A DNA stretch of 6,117 nucleotides from Burkholderiales bacterium (GTDB lineage Bacteria; Pseudomonadota; Gammaproteobacteria; Burkholderiales; Burkholderiaceae_C). Position 1 is the first letter of the stretch, and each line of letters starts with the position of its first letter. The notes below the pieces were generated by a model. That model saw nothing but the letters and a program-made list of their open reading frames with translations, searched no databases and was not told where the DNA came from. Below, piece by piece: positions 1-3,317 of the stretch. Location of the stretch: assembly GCA_947453585.1 (NCBI GenBank), contig CANGHQ010000119.1:1-6117 (forward strand), written 5' to 3'. A program made the position numbers and the translations under genes.

Positions 1-48
1 AGCAAGACTTGTGACGAATCTGGTGCAACCATGATGAAAGCCAGCTGA
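1..48 (+). CDS. flgF: Possible 3' end of flgF (proximal rod protein), partial
   Basis: Frame 1 is open from the window edge to TGA at 46-48 and encodes SKTCDESGATMMKAS. FlgF is the expected gene immediately before flgG in flagellar operons, and FlgF proteins often end in a helix of this general style (Lys-Thr ... Asp-Glu ... Met-Met-Lys). Only 15 residues are visible, so this rests mainly on gene order. Against it, the fragment contains a cysteine, which is uncommon in flagellar axial proteins. Frame 2 is also open to a stop at 32-34 and cannot be excluded as the true reading frame; frame 3 stops at once. If frame 1 is right, 62 nt separate flgF from flgG, more than any other gap in this operon. 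Confidence 0.45.
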   Translation, partial: SKTCDESGATMMKAS

Positions 49-58
49 CGGTTTTTCT

Positions 59-74
59 AGGCACGCGCCTTGCT
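59..74 (+). promoter_or_regulatory. Candidate sigma-54 (RpoN) -24/-12 promoter for flgG
   Basis: The sequence AGGCACGCGCCTTGCT matches the RpoN consensus TGGCACG-N4-TTGCW at every informative position except the first (A for T). The invariant GG (60-61) and GC (72-73) are separated by exactly 10 nt. Transcription would begin near position 85, giving a leader of about 25 nt that contains the flgG Shine-Dalgarno sequence GGAG (101-104). In Pseudomonas and Vibrio, RpoN with a FleQ/FlrC-type activator drives rod/ring/HAP operons; many betaproteobacteria use FlhDC and sigma-70 instead, so function here is inferred. A sigma-70 reading is possible but weak: TTTTTC at 52-57, 17 nt, TATAGC at 75-80. 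Activator sites would probably lie upstream, outside the window. Confidence 0.5.
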
Positions 75-110
75 TATAGCCTTGTAACTTAACGAACACT
101 GGAGCAGTCA

Positions 111-896
111 ATGGACGCATCAATGTGGGTGGCCAAAACGGGCCTCGACGCGCAACAGACGCGCATGAATGTGATTTCCAATAACTTGGCCAACGTGAAC
201 ACCACGGGCTTTAAGCGCGACCGCGCGGTTTTTGAAGACCTGCTGTACCAAAACGTGCGCCAGGCGGGTGGCCAGACTGGCGCCACCACCCAGGCGCCCA
301 CGGGCTTGATGCTGGGAACCGGTGTGCGCGTGGTTGCCACCGAAAAGCTCAACGTCCAGGGAAACATGATCAACAGCCAAAATCCGCTGGATTTGGCGAT
401 TGCCGGTGACGGACATTTCCAGATCCTGCAGGCCGACGGCACAACCGCCTACACGCGTGACGGCAACTTCAAAGTGTCGGCAACCGGACAACTGGTCACC
501 TCCAACGGTGCGCCCCTGCAGCCCGCCATCACCATTCCCCCCACCGCCGCCAGTGTCACCATTGGCCGCGACGGCACCGTCTCAGTGGAGCTGCAAGGCG
601 GCGCCGGACAACAGGTGCTGGGTCAAGTGCTGATCGCGCGCTTCATGAACCCCGCGGGCCTGCAAGCCGCCGGCCAGAACATGATGCTGCAAACCCCCGC
701 CAGCGGCGTGCCGCAAGTGGTGCCACCAGGCACCGCAGGCGCAGGCACCCTGATGCAAGGCACGCTGGAGGCGTCCAACGTCAACGTGGTGGAAGAAATG
801 GTCAACATGATCGAAACCCAGCGCGCTTACGAGATCAACTCCAAGGCCATCTCTGCGGTAGACGGCATGCTGAAGTACATCAACCAGAACATGTAA
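111..896 (+). CDS. flgG: Flagellar distal rod protein FlgG
   Basis: FlgG polymerises into the distal rod, the drive shaft that crosses the periplasm and passes through the P and L rings. It leaves the cell by the flagellar type III export apparatus, and accordingly has no Sec signal. The protein has 261 residues, the usual FlgG length (about 260). The N-terminal D0 helix carries the rod/hook signature ISNNLANVNTTGFKR (residues 22-36). Residues 46-64, beginning YQNVRQAGGQ, correspond to the FlgG-specific segment that distinguishes the straight rod from the curved hook in Salmonella. YTRDGNF (114-120) lies in the central domain. The C-terminal D0 helix contains NVVEEMVNMI (225-234) followed by ETQRAYEINSK, typical of the family. 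The start ATG is well supported: GGAG at 101-104 with 6 nt spacing, and the N-terminus lines up with enteric FlgG. No cysteine is present. flgH follows after 12 nt. The assignment is essentially certain. Confidence 0.98.
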   Translation: MDASMWVAKTGLDAQQTRMNVISNNLANVNTTGFKRDRAVFEDLLYQNVRQAGGQTGATTQAPTGLMLGTGVRVVATEKLNVQGNMINSQNPLDLAIAGDGHFQILQADGTTAYTRDGNFKVSATGQLVTSNGAPLQPAITIPPTAASVTIGRDGTVSVELQGGAGQQVLGQVLIARFMNPAGLQAAGQNMMLQTPASGVPQVVPPGTAGAGTLMQGTLEASNVNVVEEMVNMIETQRAYEINSKAISAVDGMLKYINQNM

Positions 897-908
897 TTGG
901 GCATCACC

Positions 909-1565
909 ATGAAACATGTCTTGCTCGCCCTGACCGCCCTTGCCTTGAGCGCCTGCTCGGTCTTGCCGCGCGAGCCGCTGGCGCATTCAGAAGGTTTTCG
1001 CCCGGTGTACCCCGTAGCGCAAGCGCAGCCCCAAATGGCCACTGGCGCCATTTACAACGGTGCGCAAAGCGAAGCATTTTTTGGCCGAGGCCGCGCCTTT
1101 CAGATTGGTGACGTCATTACGGTGTTGCTGAACGAATCGACCCAGGCCGGTCGCACCCAAAGCGGCGTGGTTAAGCGCACATCCAGCAACGACGTGATTC
1201 CTGCGGCCATGGGCGGCGGCTTGCTGCCTGCGGCCAACCTCTTGGGCGGCACCATCAAGAGCGAAGGCACGGGCACTGCCGACCAGACCGCCTCGTTGAC
1301 CGGTTCGGTGGCCGTTTCAGTCATCGACGTCATGTCCAATGGCAATCTGGTGCTGCGTGGCGAAAAGCAGCTCGCGCTTACCGAAGGCGCTGAAATTATT
1401 CAGGTGGCAGGCGTGGTGCGCCCTGACGATATCGCCCCCAACAACACCGTGCAGTCACGCCGCCTGGCCAATGCACAAATCACCTACCGCGGAACCGGCG
1501 ACATGGCTGCGGCCACCCGGGCCGGCTGGGCCACTAGCGGCCTGTTGAAACTCTGGCCCTTCTAA
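909..1565 (+). CDS. flgH: Flagellar L-ring lipoprotein FlgH
   Basis: FlgH forms the L ring, the outer-membrane bushing around the rod, and is exported by Sec as a lipoprotein. From ATG 909 it has 218 residues. The signal peptide is short: Met-Lys-His, a hydrophobic core, then the lipobox LSAC with Cys16 as the lipidated residue. Family segments visible are IGDVITVLLNE (66-76), MSNGNLVLRGEK (142-153) and the end KLWPF. Cys16 is the only cysteine. An in-frame TTG at 897, directly after the flgG stop, would add four residues (MGIT) before the charged n-region; I prefer ATG 909 because it gives a normal lipoprotein signal and has GGG (899-901) 7 nt upstream as a weak ribosome site. The 12-nt gap to flgG and weak Shine-Dalgarno sequence suggest translation partly coupled to flgG. 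Slightly shorter than the ~230-residue enteric protein but apparently complete. Confidence 0.97.
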   Translation: MKHVLLALTALALSACSVLPREPLAHSEGFRPVYPVAQAQPQMATGAIYNGAQSEAFFGRGRAFQIGDVITVLLNESTQAGRTQSGVVKRTSSNDVIPAAMGGGLLPAANLLGGTIKSEGTGTADQTASLTGSVAVSVIDVMSNGNLVLRGEKQLALTEGAEIIQVAGVVRPDDIAPNNTVQSRRLANAQITYRGTGDMAAATRAGWATSGLLKLWPF

Positions 1566-1585
1566 AGGCCGAAAGCTCCATCACC

Positions 1586-2725
1586 ATGCGAAAACTCCTC
1601 CACTCCCTGCCCCTGGCGGCCTTGCTGTGGGTGTTGCCGTTCTCGCTGGCGCATGCCGACCGCATCAAAGACCTCACCACCATGGCCGCCATGCGCGGCA
1701 ACCAGTTGATCGGCTACGGCTTGGTCGTTGGTCTGCAAGGCACGGGCGACGGTTCGGACTTGTCGTTTACCACCCAGAGCATGAAAACCTTGCTCAACCG
1801 CATGGGCGTGAACCAGGAAAACCCGCTGAGCGACTTTGAGGCCGCCACCAGCGGCGGAAAGATAGACCTCAAGAACGTGGCCGCCGTGATGATTACTGCC
1901 GACCTGCCCGGCATGTCCAAACCTGGCCAGCGCATTGACATCAATGTGTCGGCCATCGGCAAGGCCACCAATTTACGTGGCGGAAGTTTGTTGCTGACCA
2001 GCCTGCGTGGCGTGGACGGCCAAATCTATGCGTTAGCCCAAGGCTCGCTGACTGCCACCGGTGTTGACGCAGGCGGTGCGGGCTCCAAAGTGTCCACCGG
2101 GGTCACCACCGCAGCCCGCATTCCTAGTGGGGCCACCGTTGAAAAAGCGGTAGACAACTCTTTTGACAAAGCCGACAACGTGCTGCTCAACCTGCGCGAC
2201 GGTGACTTCACCACGGCGTCGAGCATCATCCAGGCCATCAATGCCAAGTTCGGCGGCGACGTGGCCACCGCCTTGGACAGCGTGTCCATCGTCGTGCGTG
2301 CGCCCATGGACAGCAGCCAGCGCGTGTCTTTCATGAGCATGATCGAAAACATCGACGTGCAGCCCGGCGAGCCTCCGGCGCGCATTGTGGTCAACGCCCG
2401 CACCGGCACCGTGGTCATCAGCCGCAACGTGCGGGTGTCCGCCGCAGCCGTGAGCCACGGCACCATCAGTGTGTCTGTGGCCATGACCAACGAGGTCTCG
2501 CAGCCCAGCATGTTGTCCAGCGGCGGCACGACACAGGCTGTGCAAAACGCCGACGTCAAGGTGTCGGAGCCCAACAAGCCCATGTTCTTGTTCCAGCCCG
2601 GTGTAGACCTGCGCCAGATCGTGGACGCGGTCAACCAGGTGGGCGCCACGCCTTCGGCCTTGATCGCGATTCTGGAAGCACTCAAAAGCTCTGGCAGCCT
2701 GCGCGCCGAGCTGTTGGTGATCTGA
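1586..2725 (+). CDS. flgI: Flagellar P-ring protein FlgI
   Basis: FlgI builds the periplasmic P ring at the peptidoglycan layer, the other half of the rod bushing with FlgH. It has 379 residues, normal for the family. A Sec signal peptide is clear: MRK, a hydrophobic stretch (residues 8-22) and a likely cleavage site after Ala-His-Ala at residue 24, leaving mature Asp25-Arg-Ile-Lys-Asp-Leu. Diagnostic segments are IGYGLVVGLQGTGD (42-55), KNVAAVM (96-102) and VDLRQIVDAVNQVG (340-353), with the end AELLVI. There is no cysteine at all, so the intramolecular disulfide formed with DsbA/DsbB help in E. coli FlgI cannot exist here. The Shine-Dalgarno sequence is poor (GAAAG at 1571-1575, 10 nt from ATG). 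The gap to flgH is 20 nt. The ATG at 1586 is chosen because it gives a standard signal peptide. Confidence 0.98.
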   Translation: MRKLLHSLPLAALLWVLPFSLAHADRIKDLTTMAAMRGNQLIGYGLVVGLQGTGDGSDLSFTTQSMKTLLNRMGVNQENPLSDFEAATSGGKIDLKNVAAVMITADLPGMSKPGQRIDINVSAIGKATNLRGGSLLLTSLRGVDGQIYALAQGSLTATGVDAGGAGSKVSTGVTTAARIPSGATVEKAVDNSFDKADNVLLNLRDGDFTTASSIIQAINAKFGGDVATALDSVSIVVRAPMDSSQRVSFMSMIENIDVQPGEPPARIVVNARTGTVVISRNVRVSAAAVSHGTISVSVAMTNEVSQPSMLSSGGTTQAVQNADVKVSEPNKPMFLFQPGVDLRQIVDAVNQVGATPSALIAILEALKSSGSLRAELLVI

Positions 2726-2765
2726 CAGCCGCGCACTTACACCCCTTGCCCTGAACCCTGCCGCC

Positions 2766-3317
2766 ATGGAAACCAACCCCAGCGCCCTGCCCCCCGCACC
2801 TGCCAGCACAGGCGTGACAGGCTCGTACCTCGACTTCGGGGGCCTAGGCGCGCTCAAGGGGCAAGCCCGCACCGACGCCAAATCTGCCACGCGCGAAACC
2901 GCACAGCAGTTTGAGGCCATGTTCCTGCAGATGATGATGAAGACCATGCGCGACGCCACACCCAAGGCCGACCTGGTTGAATCCGCCGCAAAAGACACGT
3001 TTGAAGGCATGTTTGACAAAGAGGTGTCCGTGTCCATGGCCAAACGCAACGCCCTGGGTTTGGCCGACATGCTGGTCAAGCACATGCCCGACACCACCGC
3101 GCCACAGCCCAGCACCGCCGCCATGCTGGAGGCACGCAATTCTCAGGGCAACAAAGGCATGTCCTTGCAAGCCGAACCGGCCAAGGCCATGGCGCTCAAA
3201 GGTGCGCCACCCGTGCTGGCTCCTCTTCCGCGTATGGGTGGCCCCATGCCACTGACCCAGCGTTTTGGGGCCGCGCAAGCCAGCAGCAGCCACACGCCTG
3301 ACGGAGACACGCCATGA
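2766..3317 (+). CDS. flgJ: FlgJ rod-capping protein, single-domain form without the muramidase
   Basis: FlgJ sits at the tip of the growing rod as its assembly scaffold. The rod-binding domain is clear at residues about 44-107: AQQFEAMFLQMMMKTMRDA (46-64), the FEGMFDKEVS region (79-88) and ALGLADMLVKHM (96-107), closely matching the N-terminal half of Salmonella FlgJ. The protein ends at 183 residues. Residues 108-183 are rich in Pro, Ala and Met and show nothing like the C-terminal glycoside hydrolase family 73 domain of the ~316-residue two-domain FlgJ. flgK starts inside the flgJ stop, so there is no room for a frameshifted remnant. The start at 2766 is the only ATG/GTG/TTG in this frame after the in-frame stop at 2718, yet it has no recognisable Shine-Dalgarno sequence. 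The preceding 40-nt gap is C-rich. Identity is near certain from the domain and from its place between flgI and flgK. Confidence 0.95.
   Translation: METNPSALPPAPASTGVTGSYLDFGGLGALKGQARTDAKSATRETAQQFEAMFLQMMMKTMRDATPKADLVESAAKDTFEGMFDKEVSVSMAKRNALGLADMLVKHMPDTTAPQPSTAAMLEARNSQGNKGMSLQAEPAKAMALKGAPPVLAPLPRMGGPMPLTQRFGAAQASSSHTPDGDTP

Noticed and set aside
49..60. T run (GGTTTTTCTAG) after the possible flgF stop as an intrinsic terminator
   Set aside because: No GC-rich stem precedes it; the only nearby dyad is the short CAGCTG.
897..908. TTG at 897 as the flgH start
   Set aside because: It adds Met-Gly-Ile-Thr ahead of the signal peptide's charged end and abuts the flgG stop; ATG 909 gives a standard lipoprotein signal.
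582..986. Minus-strand open frame opposite the flgG end and flgH start
   Set aside because: Low-complexity His/Gln-rich translation, wholly opposite conserved genes and without a supported start; a shadow frame.
1033..1053. 7-bp inverted repeat AAATGGC / GCCATTT in flgH
   Set aside because: A 7-bp stem with a 7-nt loop is expected by chance in a window of this size; no context supports a role.
2033..3139. Long open frame on the minus strand (368 codons) opposite flgI and flgJ
   Set aside because: It is a by-product of the high-GC codon pattern of flgI and flgJ. Its translation is His/Gly/Arg/Ala-rich with no recognisable motif, and both sense genes are unmistakable.
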